The notes: generated from the sequence alone by a model not told the origin. Counted from the stretch's first letter, positions 35,319 to 47,546 are shown. The stretch is 64,000 bases of DNA from Podaxis mareebaensis (GCA_018524725.1 JAEUWP010000141.1:1-64000), one strand, 5' to 3'. Numbers and translations: made by a program.

Positions 35319-35766
35319 GCACAGAAATTGAGGCATATTTTTTGGACACTCATCGAGTGCCCGATAGCATCTTATTCTGGCAGGTAGGAACGATATTCAG
35401 CCATCACATCATGGAATGAGATCATTGCTTATGTATGAACAGGAAAATCGGTTCCGATATCCCACGATCTTCCACCTCGCACTCGATATCCTTCCTATTC
35501 AAGCTTCTGCAGTTCCTTGTGAGCGCATGTTCTCCTCAGCTAAAGAAACAATGACCCTTCGACGCAACCGCATTGGCCCCGATTTGATGGAGGCCCTTCA
35601 AATGCTCAAGTTTTCATACAACCATGGACACACTGAGATCGACTTTACCAAAGGTCTGGGCAAGGCAGACGAGATTGAATATTTGTCAGAGTTGAATCTC
35701 GAACAAACTTGCATTCCGGAAGACATAAATTCGTACATCAGCTCATTGAACACTCCTATTGAATAG
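35319..35766 (+). pseudogene. hAT transposase, C-terminal fragment next to gap
   Basis: The frame after the gap reads the hAT C-terminal dimerisation domain: YPTIFHLALDILPIQASAVPCERMFSSAKE, seen here in pieces as LALDILPIQASAVPCERMFS and RNRIGPDLMEALQMLKFSY. An intron (GTAGGA...AACAG, about 35382-35442) joins the short first part (AYFLDTH...SILFWQ) to it. The stop is at 35764-35766. The N-terminal part with the zinc finger and catalytic residues is missing because of the gap, so activity cannot be judged. Confidence 0.88.
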
Positions 35767-36023
35767 GCTAGCATTAATTTTTGGACTTAGCTACCTTTTC
35801 TATATGATCTAATCTTCTGTCTCCTTCGTATTATACGTTGACACCACCATCAGCGTACATTACCTTAAAAAGGTAACCAAATATGTCCAGCTAGCCATGG
35901 CTCGCCAGCTAGCTCAGCAAGTGGAGCTGCTTCGCCGGCTTTGTTCCGGCTTTCAAGCCAACGGAAAGCCAAGCTGTACCTGAGCCTAGCCAAGCTTAGC
36001 TTAGCCGAGCCGTGACAACACTA
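35319..36023 (+). mobile_element. Right end of a hAT DNA transposon
   Basis: Downstream of the transposase stop, 35885-36010 is packed with short motifs such as AGCTAGC, AGCCAAGC and GGCTTTG, as in the subterminal repeats of hAT elements. The segment ends AGCCGTGACAACACTA at about 36023, which read on the minus strand begins TAGTGTTGTCACGGCT, resembling hAT terminal repeats. The left end is not found. Confidence 0.65.
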
Positions 36024-36244
36024 CGATCATCACAAGGATGTGGTTACAACACTAGTTAGCGATTCCTTCTAGTGCCACGATAATCTTCGTCAAGTCCCAA
36101 TTAACAAGTGATGGAGATGATATATCAATGGTGCTACAATGCTTCAGGCCCACAGTTCCCTGCACTTTGTCTCAATTGTCCAATAGAAGTAATTCATAAT
36201 ACACCCACCATAACGTACACACGTTGCAGTATTTATAAACAATC

Positions 36245-37487
36245 CTACGCTTTGCTTCCCATTACCTGCCGCAACTCCGTGGTGAGATCATGCCCTTTGC
36301 TATTGTGTTCAGATGCATAGTCGCTGTGCGTGGAGGAGAGCTCTGTGTTGGCATTGAAACCCATGGTTGACATTTCTTCGTGTTTGAACACGTCTGGCTT
36401 AGGATCCTCATGCAGGAGACAGTCGATAGTTTTTCCAGACCAAGCCTTGCCCGCTGAGATGCGCTGGACAATAATTAAAGAATGTGTAACCTAGCGCTAC
36501 ATCACTGACGTGTCCATTGCTTATAACAAGGTATCCACTTACCTGGATCTGCGCCATCGGTGCCTGGAAGAGGTATCTGAGGTTGGGGAACCTCGCCAAC
36601 GCAATTAGATATGCCGTAGCAAACGCAAAAACAACGGCTCCCGATTCATGGAAGATGGTAAGAAAACTTGTGAATTGTTTGACTCCACCCCCGATTTGCT
36701 TAATGACATGCCGATTATAAGCGATGCGAATTACCACGAGGAAGGAGAGTAGATAGTAGAGAGCGGCCGAAATACTCCAAGATATGAGCAACCAGTTCCT
36801 ATTCCGTGCCGCAGGGGATAACGATTGTGGAGAGGAATCTTTAATGAGCCGCAACAACCCAGTTGCTAACACCGCCCTCAGAAACCGAAAGCTTTAGACA
36901 ATCCGATTATATAGACTCACCCACACAAGAGGCAAAAACGAGGTAGGGAAATGCCATGACCTCCGAGGGAAATGTTGAGTTCACTTTCCAATGAAGCATA
37001 CACCGCCATAACTAGGCTTTAGCGTCAGAGTGGAGTCTAGGATGGAGCCACGAGGAATGCTTACAAGAATACCGATGGTTCCCCAGTTCACGAGAACAAA
37101 GATCACTCCACATACTTTCTGTAAGGGTGCCCTTTCGCGGAACAGCTGCTCGATAATTGAGCTCGGATTGCTGCCCCCCTGAAGAAACCTGGTCCATGCA
37201 TTCCCAACTGTAATCCCTTGGTGCCCCATAAAAATGCTCGAAAGGGCGAACATCCCTATCACATATGCCAGAAGGATGCAATTCTGGAGAAGATGGCGTT
37301 TGTGGAATCGATTGGTGCACGAGCCCTTAATGATGTGAATTCCGAGGACCCAGACGCACATTAGGAAGAGGACGCTGTTAATTCCATAGACAATAGTCTG
37401 AAGAATGAAACCGTGAATCCAATGTCGAGCTTCGCCGACACTGTGGCCATCATCTGGGGAGGAGCGATCGTCGAGCATGGTGACCAT
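36245..37487 (-). CDS. Seven-helix integral membrane protein, copy 3
   Basis: Third member of the family in this window. ATG 37487 is the first methionine codon in frame before the first helix (FILQTIVYGINSVLFLMCVW). Further segments include CILLAYVIGMFALSSI, CGVIFVLVNWGTIGIL, then VWRCMLHWKVN, FPYLVFASCVG, and SISAALYYLLSFLVVIRI. ESGAVVFAFATAYLIAL and the ending QAPMAQIQ parallel IQPLIQVQ of copy 1. The last exon begins RISAGKAWSGK, the family mark, and carries a polar tail to the stop at 36245. Four short introns are needed. Function unknown. Confidence 0.72.
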
Positions 37488-39838
37488 ATGTTGTACAGGG
37501 TGCTTGATACCACCCTTCTCACTATATATCACCGCTGAAGCGAGCCGAGCGATGCACTATGAGCCAAATATACTTCGGACGTCTACTCCTGGCAACAAGA
37601 AGCCCACGTCCCAAGCGTCATGGCCTCAGGATCTTTGATTTGAATCAAAGGCTGATCCTCTGAGCCGCTACCATGATGATCAAAACACATCCCAAAATAG
37701 TCTTCACCAGAAGTAAACAACATATCATTAGCTGCCTGATAAGCTCAGATATACTGTAAGATGAGCAGACGGAGAGGGTGTCATATATTGAGTCTTAGAA
37801 TGAGCTTTGAGCTTGGAGAACCGCCGCGAAGGTGATACCTTGATTAATAATTACTGATATTTGTCATCGACGCGGATAGCGGATTATCGCGCAGAATGCT
37901 AGATGCCCAAAATAACCTCCACAAACGGAGGAACTCTGATATGTATCAGCTCCCGGACGGCCACTATCAAAAGGAACACCTAGCAGGCCGACGGCTAGCG
38001 CGCCGGCGTCCCATAATACTAAGGGACCACGCCACTGGAACCACCACCTCGGGTATGAAAGCCATTTCAAGGTAACCTTTGTCTCTTGGTCTTATTCCAT
38101 CTCTAGGGGACACTGTGAAATATTCACCATTTGCTCGGGATAGAATTGTTCTCAGTGCTTCTGGTAGGAGGCCGGTTTCTCGGATGGTAGGAATGGCGGA
38201 CTGGAAATTTCTCTCTAGCAGAAGTGTTTCCGCGTGTCTTCCCGATGGTCGAGTTGTTTTACTGTAATCCCAGTTGGCAAGTACTTCACATCAATGGAGC
38301 CCTATCAAACGGATTGTCTGATTGCTCCCACGATTGACAATGGTGGTCTTATGAGTGCTCAAGAGATTTGTGGCACCCGTTTTGGGCAAAGCTTCGACTC
38401 TCACAAAGGCAAGTACTTATCGGGATCTTCACACACATTTTACTTGGCCCAATCTGTGCCGCAGTCAACTGTATGCGGGTGAAGATTAGTTTCAAACACT
38501 GAAGACACGCTTCCTACGGCTGAACGGTCTCCTTTTGAAGGCGGCTTCGGGCTGATAAAAACCGCTTGGACAAACTTAGATTAGGTCCTTCTAGTTACAT
38601 GCCGGGTTGAGCATTGCCACGCGCCCTGCAACAGGATCTCTCCGCGCAGTCCTGATCGAGCCTTATGGAGGACGACTTGTCTAGACTGCCGACTTCTTCC
38701 ATATGATTTCCTTCATATATTCCTTCGCCACACTGTTGCGTCTGTGATCTAGCATCTCTCGCACGACACCTGTTGCCCTCTGCGCATCAGACGTCATGCG
38801 TTTCAGAAGAAAAATTCCTCGGGATTTCTTTCAGAAGTTCTCAGCAAATCACTCTCCGGGGCAACTGCATCCTACATATGTGGCCGCTCGTATTTTGGAT
38901 AATCGTCCCCGAGGCTTTGCCCAGTCAATAATGCTGTGTTTATGTCTTGGCATCTGGTCATCTTCCTTGGCCGAGTCACAAGTCTTGTCGACATATCCCA
39001 ATATGTGCCCGACCGATTTTCTCGCCCCGGCTCTTTGGGTTGTTGTCTGCTCTCACCGTATCCCGTGAAACGCGCTTTTCTGAGAGGCAAGGCATTTCCA
39101 TTGCGGTCTGAAGGAGACTCAAAGACTGTCGCCGTGCTGTGACCAATCCTGTGTACATATCCCCGTATAATATCACTTCATAAAACAACACCTGGTGACG
39201 AGATAGCGAAGTTGATGAATCGGGTACTCATTACAACCGAAAGTATCTACATCAGGCGATGCCACAAAGATTGCGAGGGGGTGCAGTCATACAGGGCCAT
39301 ACCTGGGATTTAAATAACGGCTTCAAGCAATGTTGACTTTGATGATCCCGAGGAGTGCGGCCTGTTCTACAGGCAAACAGCTATGTTCACTAGTAAGGTC
39401 CATCAAACGTAGTAAAGTAACAACATAGTAAGGTAACAATAGGGGTCCATAGGAGAGTTCACTACACGCTGTACCCATTACATAGTCCACAGCGAAGCAA
39501 TATCTACAGTCCTGAGGTCCAACATGGATAATATTTACGTGTAATCTTGGGTATTATGCCAGGGAGAGATTGTAAAAATGAGCGAAAAGTTATCCAAACA
39601 ACCGAGTACGTCTCGGCATGCAACAAAGATCATCAGGTTGGATAGTCGAGTGCCAAAGCGTCAAGGGTGGCGCAGTGGCGTGGTGGTGGCCATCGGAGGT
39701 TCAACGTAGCCAGCTGGATATGAGTGCGAGGCTTATGGAGCCGTGCAGTCAGGTATCTTGATATTTTTCAACGTTCGGCTACAAGTACGGCACCGTCAGC
39801 AAACCACGGAAAGCGGCTTCGGTCATAATTAGAGCAGC
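37488..39838. other. Intergenic, no gene recognised
   Basis: About 2.3 kb. Frames at 37864-38070, 38079-38482 and 38796-39068 have no domain match that I can recognise and no consistent intron structure. Decayed coding sequence is possible but not shown. Confidence 0.4.
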
Positions 39839-41777
39839 TCACTTTTGGTTAAACAATCCCCACCAGCCCTCGACACCACCGAATTGCTTGTCCTTCCAAT
39901 CCTCATCGCAGAACTCAAAGAAGAAATATCCAATTCCAGCAGAATTTGCTTGGCAGACGAAGGTATCTAAGAAGGTCTGTAGATTCTCCTCCGAGGCAGC
40001 TGAAGCACCGTTGTTGGCGTTGCCAGCGTCTGACGATTTCTGAAATTGCCAGTGAGAATAATAATTGACTAGGACGTAGGTATATACATACTGTTGGCCA
40101 TCCTGGAAAACATCAAGAGGCTTGAGGTCTTGTTCAAGAAACTGGTTTCCAGAACACTCACCAGTCTCAGCGATGTACATTGTAGGTCTGTTAGGTAACG
40201 CATTCGCAACGTCCACGTTCTGTTCCTTGAAGAATTGCGTGGTCCATGCAGCGCTACTTTCCACGGTGACATTGGCAAACCACGGGTGGACATTGGACAT
40301 CTAGCAATTGTTCATATCAGCAAGGAAATACGGGCGGAGGGTGAGCTTACGCCATATTCAACGGCTTGTAGCACTTGGTTGTTGAAGTAACTTCCTGCAT
40401 CGGCTGTGCCGACAGGGATGTGCTTGCTCAAACTCATACCGTTGAGCATGTCGACCGTGTCCTTGATATTAGCGATGAGTAGTTGGGCCCCCTGGTCCCC
40501 GATTGGGGTGTTTGGCTCTGTACCGCCGTTCGCATTGAGATAGCTAGGAAGGAGCCATCAACGATAGGCCATGAGAGGCGAATAGATACCCACTTGAGCA
40601 TAAACTCATTGCCGACAGTAACACCACCGATATGGTCAACACCGTAATCCTCAATAGCCTTCTTGATAACATCGCGTTGGCGCAGGTAAGCAGCATTGTT
40701 ATCGGTCGGGATAACATAGTTTCCAAGCCAAACCGTCATATCGACTTTGGTGCGTTTAACAGCCTCCAACTACCACGGACATCATACTCCGTGCAACTAG
40801 GGACAGGAGAAAGCTTACCACCAAAGCACTTTGGTTGCAGTCAGCGCCGTAAAGGCGGATGCGCTAAATCTGGGGTGAGCGGTCTGAATGCACCGGTTGA
40901 GGGTGTTGATACCTTGGTGATTTGGGATAGGATCTAAGAAGCAGAATCAGCCCCTGCGGGTAATCACAAGTGTGAAATACTAACTTGAATGTCCTGAATT
41001 ACATCCTCTTGAGGTTGTATTAACAGGGGTGTGCGGAACAGAATGCATTAGGGGCGGACACACCTAGCTTGTTGCCGCAATCGGGCAACTGGGATCCAAC
41101 TGGGGTATACGCGATGCCATAGAAAGCCTGACGCAGGTTAGGATCCGGGACGAAGGAACTGGGGTCGTTGGGGTCGGTTTGGTTGACTGCATCGGGGTTG
41201 CTGACGCCAGTGTTCGTGGAAGACCTTGTGTTAGAGTTGTTGTTCTTCCGTCCGACAACCACGCCTACAGACACGGATACTGCAATAATGATCACCAGGG
41301 CAACGATGCAGGTGATGACCTGTGGCCGCGTAAGGCATACTTTCGTTCTTTCAACTATGAAAAACCGACCACAATTTTGGAGCGCCGTTTCTGCTTCTCC
41401 TGTTCTGCAAGCCATGCCGAGCCTTGGTTGTACCGAGCACCATCCCATGAGGTTGGGGTATACCCCGTTTTGGCGCCTTCGCCACCCAAGTCAGAGTCTG
41501 CCATGATGTTGCGGTATTGGCCGTGGCTGCTGGGGGAAACGAGTGGAATGCCCTGAAAGCCTGAGGTAGTTTCGTATGGAGCGGTGTACTGGTGACCGAC
41601 CTGGACAATTAAAGGTCATCAGTTGCGGCTCGGACGGGGGGATGATTCACCATGACACCAATGATCGGGGAATCGATTGAGAATTCATTATGTTGAAAAG
41701 AATTCACTCACTCCACCGGCGTCATGTTGGATGTCCACACGCGAATCACCGAAAGGATTATCTCTGTATGATTGCAT
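39839..41777 (-). CDS. Glycoside hydrolase family 17 beta-1,3-glucanase, membrane-anchored
   Basis: GH17 enzymes cut or remodel beta-1,3-glucan of the fungal cell wall. ATG 41777 starts a cytoplasmic N-terminus (MQSYRDNPFGDSR..., with GHQYTAPYE and a Tyr/Gly/Ser-rich part). A single hydrophobic segment follows (CIVALVIIIAVSVSVGVVVG), then RKNNNSN, so it is a type II membrane protein with the enzyme outside. The catalytic domain shows RQAFYGIAYTP, RLYGADCNQS, the acid/base Glu in GGVTVGNEFML, MSNVHPWFANV, the nucleophile Glu in YIAETG, and the conserved end FVCQANSAGIGYFFFEFCDE then FGGVEGWWGLF. About six introns are present. The gene is divergent from the GBD/FH3 gene with 316 bp between starts. 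Confidence 0.9.
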
Positions 41778-42093
41778 CGTCCGACAAAGACCTACGTAAA
41801 GTCGTGGGAGGAAGGGGAAAGGGGAGGACGATAGTTCAAGTTGTGCAAGTCCGCTGCGGGGCGTACACACGGCGGCCGCGACGAGCTGCCTAAATCTGCG
41901 ACATGCACAGCATTCACGAACCAAAAATAAACTAGCCGCCAATCAACCCGTGCTGAGCCTCATGCCGCGTGCTCAAATCTCGTGACAGAGCACGTGACAC
42001 GACGCGTGCCAATCCGAACCATGACCCAATCTAGAACTTCAACCCAGCTCCGGTCTTGACAACGCGACCACGACCACGTCGAGAGCCCCAACC
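41778..42093. promoter_or_regulatory. Shared divergent promoter of GH17 and GBD/FH3 genes
   Basis: The 316 bp between start codons hold both promoters. A GCACGTGAC site containing CACGTG lies near 41990-41998, like the one in the RMI1/acyltransferase promoter. GC-rich repeated CACGAC/ACGCGT-type words follow. No TATA box is clear. Confidence 0.4.
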
Positions 42094-44342
42094 ATGTTCA
42101 AGAGCATTCTACCGTCAAGAAGGGTTCCATCCTCGGACTTTACTATGATCACGAGCTTGCAAGATGTGTCAAACACCAAGGAAAACTACCCCAGCCTTGG
42201 GGTGGCACCACAACCAGCGAACAGGAACATGAAGAACACGTATGGAAGCGCCAAAGCCAGCTGCCAAACTAACGATAAGAAGAGACGAATTGACACAAAA
42301 AATTCCACCAAAGGCCAAAGTGATCCATCGCCAGTTGAACAGGTCGAGATGAACCAAGCGTTTGACCAACTCCTCGTAAGTGCCTGTTTAATTAACCAAC
42401 AATATTCCTCTTAGTTCTTTTGTCTTGTAAGGATGATCTTCAAATCCCGTCGACCCTCAGGCCCAAACTTGTAGGCATGGATACCACAGTCAAGGCTGCA
42501 ATGCTCAAGTCGTCAACGCTTCTCGCCAAGCAACCCCGCGAAGTCCCATCGATCCTCCCAAGTACCCCCAGAGGCAACACTCTCCGACGTGCCCATTCAA
42601 CAGAGTCCTTAGGCTCTCCCTTGCAGGGCCTCTCTGTTGATCAAGATATCTTTGAACCGCCCCGCCCACCTTTCGCTACAGGTCAAGTCTCCGCCCATCA
42701 TTCGCCCTATCTCTCAGGTCCTTCACCTAGAAAAGCTAGCGCCAGCCACGCCCGAGGCCTATCATTTGATGCACCCAAGTTCTTCTCTCGCAGTCAGGTC
42801 AATCTTGCGGCAGCGTCTTCTACAGACCTGAACCTTGGTGTGCAAGCGATCAAGGACAAGAGCTCCGTGCGAGCGAAGAACATCTCCCCCACAAAGTTCT
42901 GCAGTATCCTGACCAGTACGTCAAGTTTACAGCTCGAAATTGAGGACGTCAAAAAACTACGGTTGCTGCTACGTAATGAATCTGCAACGTGAGTCTCAAT
43001 CCCGTTAGACGAACCTTACCCTCCGAATAACATTCCATAGTTGGTCGCAGGAGTTTCTGAAGCTTGGAGGTTATTCTGCTCTGCTAACTCGGCTAAACGA
43101 AATCCTTGAAGTAGAGTGGAGGTACGTTGTCAGCTTCCAGCTGTTGAATGCCGTGGTAATTGAATGCTTTTCAGAGAGGAGCAACATGACGATCAAGTCC
43201 TCCACGAACTCCTTCGTTGCTTCAAAGCGCTCTCAACCTCCTCCATTGGCTGCTTTGCACTCCGAAGTTCCTGTCCAACACCCTTTGTTCAGCTCGTGTC
43301 TTTACTCTACTCGGACAAGAAACCAGGCGACGTTGCGACCCGCCAGCTTATTGTCGATCTTCTCCTCATCCTCTTCGACCTCTATCCTCCCTCATCTTTG
43401 CCCTCTGGATCCTCACGCCGTCAGCGAGAAGCATGGGAGAGCAACACCTCTCTTCCAAACTCTAATCTCATTGTCCTTCCTGCCCCTCACAAGAATTTCT
43501 ATTCCCTTATCCGTGCATTACTCCTCACACCTGCTCCTCCTCCGTCAGAGTCGCCTGGAACACCAATTTCTCCACACGCATTTATTGAATCTCTACATCG
43601 GCCTAGGATCTATAAGACGTACCTTCAAGAGCTATCCGACGTATGCCGAGACTACTTCTGGGTATTCTGCCACCCCAACAACACCATCTGGATCCTCTCC
43701 GAAACGGATGAAAGTAAAGTAGAAAAACCGCGCGCACCCGGTGGTATGACTGGTGGTGTCGAGTTCGAGGCTATGGGTTACCTTGTGTGTTTTCTCTCCC
43801 TCCCACATTACAATTTCCCGGTTCACTGACTGCCTGGTCCAAAGACTACGCATATGAAATTACTGAATGCTATCGCCAAATGTGTCTCAGACCTCGGAAT
43901 GCCCAAAGATCACGAATTATCTGCATACCGCTTCCACTCGGATCTCTTCCTCTCAGGCCTCGAACGGATCATTCTCGTATGTATATCTTCCCCGCTCTCT
44001 CCGCCAGCTAGGAACACCCAAACTCATCTCCCGTTGTAGATTTCACGCAAAGCCTCAACGACATACTATCCAACTTTGCATCTCGAAATCTCTCGTTACA
44101 TCAACTACGCCATCCGTGCAGGCTACGAGCCTCCGTACACCATCTCCCGGCTTATCGGTCCTCCGCCCACTCAGCTCTGCAAGAATCCGCACCTCGCTGC
44201 CAATGCAACTGGCAGCTGCTCGGGGAGGCACACACCAAGGAGCCAATCTCAATCACAACCTGCCACTCCTTCGAAACGCCCTGCCGCTGCTGCCCCCGCC
44301 CTCCCGTCCCCGAGAAGAGTTGAACCTCTCAAGTTTGATTAA
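42094..44342 (+). CDS. Formin-type GBD/FH3 armadillo-fold protein without FH2
   Basis: Formins bind Rho GTPases through a GBD/FH3 armadillo region. This protein has that region but ends without the actin-nucleating FH2 domain. A polar N-terminus is followed, after an intron at 42376-about 42431, by DDLQIPSTLRPKLVGMDTTV (GBD start) and a Ser/Pro-rich insert. Then come SLQLEIEDVKKLRLLLRNES, WSQEFLKLGGYSALLTRLNE and LRCFKALSTSSIGCFAL, DVCRDYFWVFCHPNNTIW, MGYLTTHMKLLNAIAKCV and LEISRYINYAIRAGY. It ends in a basic Ser/Pro/Ala-rich tail at 44342. Six exons are in frame with GT-AG introns (for example after LLRNESA, before REEQHDD, after FEAMGYL). It is probably a Rho effector or scaffold of cell polarity; that is inferred from the domain only. 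Confidence 0.82.
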
Positions 44343-44608
44343 TATCCCTGGAGACCATCTTAATGACGATTGCCCTGACATAGACCAAGGCAATGATATT
44401 TTCCAACTATTCGTTCTCGTGTTCTTTTGCCTCTGTTGTTTGATTTACTCTTTAATGCTACCTTTCCGCGGTGTCTTGTGTATCCCCTCATCCGATAGCC
44501 CATACGGACCACTGTTGATCATGGTGCAGTGGGGCTCAATGTATAATGTCCAAATGAATATATCCTTTTGGTATGACTTGAATAGAATGGTTTTACTTGG
44601 GACGGATG

Positions 44609-44704
44609 AATAAGATTTTCAATCACAGTCAATAAATCTAAGGAACGTCGAATAATAAATAAGATTTTCAATCACGATCAATAAATTTAAGAAATGTCGA
44701 ATAC
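44609..44704. repeat. Two-copy tandem repeat, 49-bp period
   Basis: Two AT-rich units start with AATAAGATTTTCAATCAC at 44609 and 44658. The second differs mainly by C-to-T or G-to-A type changes (for example AATCTAAGGAACG against AATTTAAGAAATG). It lies in the 3' flanks of two convergent genes. Confidence 0.85.
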
Positions 44705-44809
44705 AAGTCGGGCACCTGCTATTTAGTTACAATTTAGATATATATGTATTACATCCATTGACATCCCGTCTCAGCACGGTGTACATCTTCAGGACCTGGG
44801 TATCATGGC

Positions 44810-47546
44810 TTATTCCGATTTGAGGTTATACTCGACCTTCAATATATCTGCCGTATGCTCCCCAATTGCATAGCAAGCACCAGCCTGTGGGAAGATGTCA
44901 TCGTGTCAGTGCCTAACATATCCCCTTGAACAAACCGGAACCACGCACAGTATGACCAGAAACAATCTCAGGGAACACCGAAGCGTCAGCGACTCGCAAC
45001 CTTTTAATGCCATAGACCCTCAAATGTGAATCAACAACACCATTGTCCGCCTCTGGGGCCATACGGCAGGTACCCGCAGGGTGATACAGAGTTTCTACAC
45101 GTTCCCTGATGAGCTCTTCAAGCTCTGCGTCAGTCGCTTTCTCGCGGTCGGAGTCGAGGAGCTTGTGCTTGAAGCTGAGATCGATATATTGTGCGAGAGG
45201 CTCTTGTTTAGCAACCTTAAGGATGAAGCGAAGACCACGGCGGAGCTTCTCGACGTCTTCCGGTGCAGAAAGGTACCTATCGAGAAGGGGTTAGTACACA
45301 TGACGAGGGAATGAGGGAATACAGCGTGCTTGGGGTCCACAGCGGGAAGGTCGAACGGGTCGCTCGTTTTCAAACGCAAAGTCCCCCTACTCAAAGGCCT
45401 GACATGGTTCTGAGTATGGAATACTCAAAGAGATCCGACAAGGAATTCACCGGAGCAAACAAGCATGGATCGAGAATGTATGCATAGGGAACATGAATCG
45501 GCCGTGTTCCTGTCAGAGGCTTAGTCACAAGTTAAAACTGTCGAAGCTAACCGTCCCCGTACCTTGTATGCTAAAGGAGTAGTGAAAATTTCAAGATCTG
45601 GGCCATCGTTTCCTGAGGTGCTGTCCTTGACCTTGTTCTGGAACTCGTTTTCCGGGAAGAGAGCGGGATCATCGGTGCGGATGAATGCCGCAGCCTCGCC
45701 AGCCTAACGTCAAGTTCTCGATCAATGTATAATGAAAGACTGTAAGTAGAAGATGATTACGTTTCCTGTCAAAGCACCACGCTTGTGTACGAGGTATTCA
45801 TAAGTGGAGTAAAGGAACTTGAAGACATCGATCGGGGTACGGGGTTGGACGTGCTTGGCAGAGTTGTTGTGTTTGTTCTTAAAGTATAGGTCGACTACCG
45901 GGTGATCAACTAGGTTTGCACCAACGCCAGGCAAATCCCGAACAACAGGAATGCCCTTGCTCTTGAGATGGTCTGCAGGGCCAACACCCGAGAGTAACAA
46001 GACCTGAGCAGAAATTGGGTTTAATGACAACGTGATAGGGACTTTTATTGGGAGAACTCACATGCGGCGAGTGAATAGCACCGGCACTGGATCGCAAATC
46101 AGCGTGGCAGCACTCGAATGTAAGCGAAAAACATACGCCACGATAACCTCCTTCTTTGCACGAACCGTATAACGTTGACCTCTCCTGGCCTTCGCAAATT
46201 CGACACCAATGGCCCGAGTCTCATCGCCACTCTTCTCAAACAGAATCTTGGTAACCGTGGCATTGATAACGACCGTAAGATTGGGCCTCGCTAAAACATC
46301 CTTAGTGAGGTAGGCCGTTTCAGAAGAAACGCGAGTTCGATTTTCATCAATATAAGTCACTGCATATGTACTTAGGCAATGGCTTCAGTGATCGATCCGA
46401 AAGAGCTCACTGATCTAGAAATTCGGATGTTAGACTAGGAATGCTAGAAGCTGGAGAGCAACGCACTCTATTGACACCCCTGGTCCCAACGGTTGTGTTG
46501 AAGTCGGGACTGTATGGAACACCGAGCTTCGTGCACGCTTGAATAAAGTTTTTGGAGGGCTCGGTAAGATTGCTAAAGTAACCTATGCGCACAGGACCTT
46601 TGGATCCTTTAATGCTACTGTTGACTTCTGGGTATCGGGGATCGTCCTTGTAATTCTCGAACTTAATGAAATACCTAAGTAAAACAAAAGTCATTAACTC
46701 GTGAAAGGACGGCGTTGACCTTAACTTACTTGCTCAGGTTCTTCCACGACCAGGCCTCGTCGTCGATGATTTTGGCCCACTCATCAAAGTCCTGCGGAGC
46801 ACCGTACTGGGCCCTAAAAGGGTATAATCAGCAAAGAATAAGACGCGAGACGGAGAAACAATATACATTTGCGCATTTATTGAGGAGCCTAGCGACCACA
46901 CGTTAGAACGACACTCTCCACGTCGGAGGACTACAGATGGGACTTACATCCACCCAACATCTTTGCCCTAGGCCAAAATTTCTTCTGTTTCCCGGCATCG
47001 GCCTGAGGCTCAGTATGGAGCTGGTAGACATGTTTGGAATTTCGGAAAAGAAGCGGGTACGCGACCGGTATCCTTGTAAGAATAAGACTCTTGCCACTAG
47101 ATCACGAAATGTGTCAGATGCGCCGAAAGTGGCCAAGTGAAGACGAACAATTCACCTTCCGCCGGCTTCAAGCACAAGAACGCGAACAGAAGGATCCTCG
47201 CTCAGCCGGGAAGCCAGAACACATCCAGTATTACCTAATTTCTATGAGCTTGGCCAGAACGCAAGGCAAGACACGTACCACCGCCAATGATAACAAAGTC
47301 GTATTCGTCAAAATCCACTCCCTTCCCATCGTTAATCTTCCTTCCAACCTTTGAATGATCCGTTACCAGTTTTGGCGACGGACTCTGCAATACTTGACGC
47401 AGCATGAAGGCCATAGCGATGGCTGAAATCCAAAGGAACTTGTTTTGAGGTCCAAGAGGGAGTGCACGAGCACGTCGAAGTGAGGCGAGAGAAATAGCCA
47501 GGTAGACAAGGGTTGAGAGTTGATATTTAAGACGCTTGCCGGCCAT
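44810..47546 (-). CDS. GMC-family FAD oxidoreductase 2, N-terminally membrane-anchored
   Basis: Paralogue of the GMC enzyme at 21635-24446. ATG 47546 starts a short basic leader with two hydrophobic stretches ([14 protein letters not shown] and [11 protein letters not shown]), then YDFVIIGGG of the FAD fold, interrupted by an intron as in the first copy. Downstream parts are [79 protein letters not shown] with the active-site His, [20 protein letters not shown] and the end [12 protein letters not shown]. About ten short introns are present. Both copies have the same intron inside the glycine-rich FAD loop. It is an alcohol- or sugar-oxidising flavoenzyme; the substrate is not known. Confidence 0.88.

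Noticed and set aside
34455..35419. Four long open frames across the N run
   Set aside because: They exist only because N codons contain no stop; the sequence is unknown.
37620..37670. Hairpin-like sequence around GATTTGAATCAAAG resembling a tRNA T-arm
   Set aside because: No acceptor, D-arm or anticodon arm fits around it.
43144..43722. Plus-strand frame of 192 codons
   Set aside because: Shifted shadow of the GBD/FH3 exon at 43175-43784, which carries the conserved sequence.
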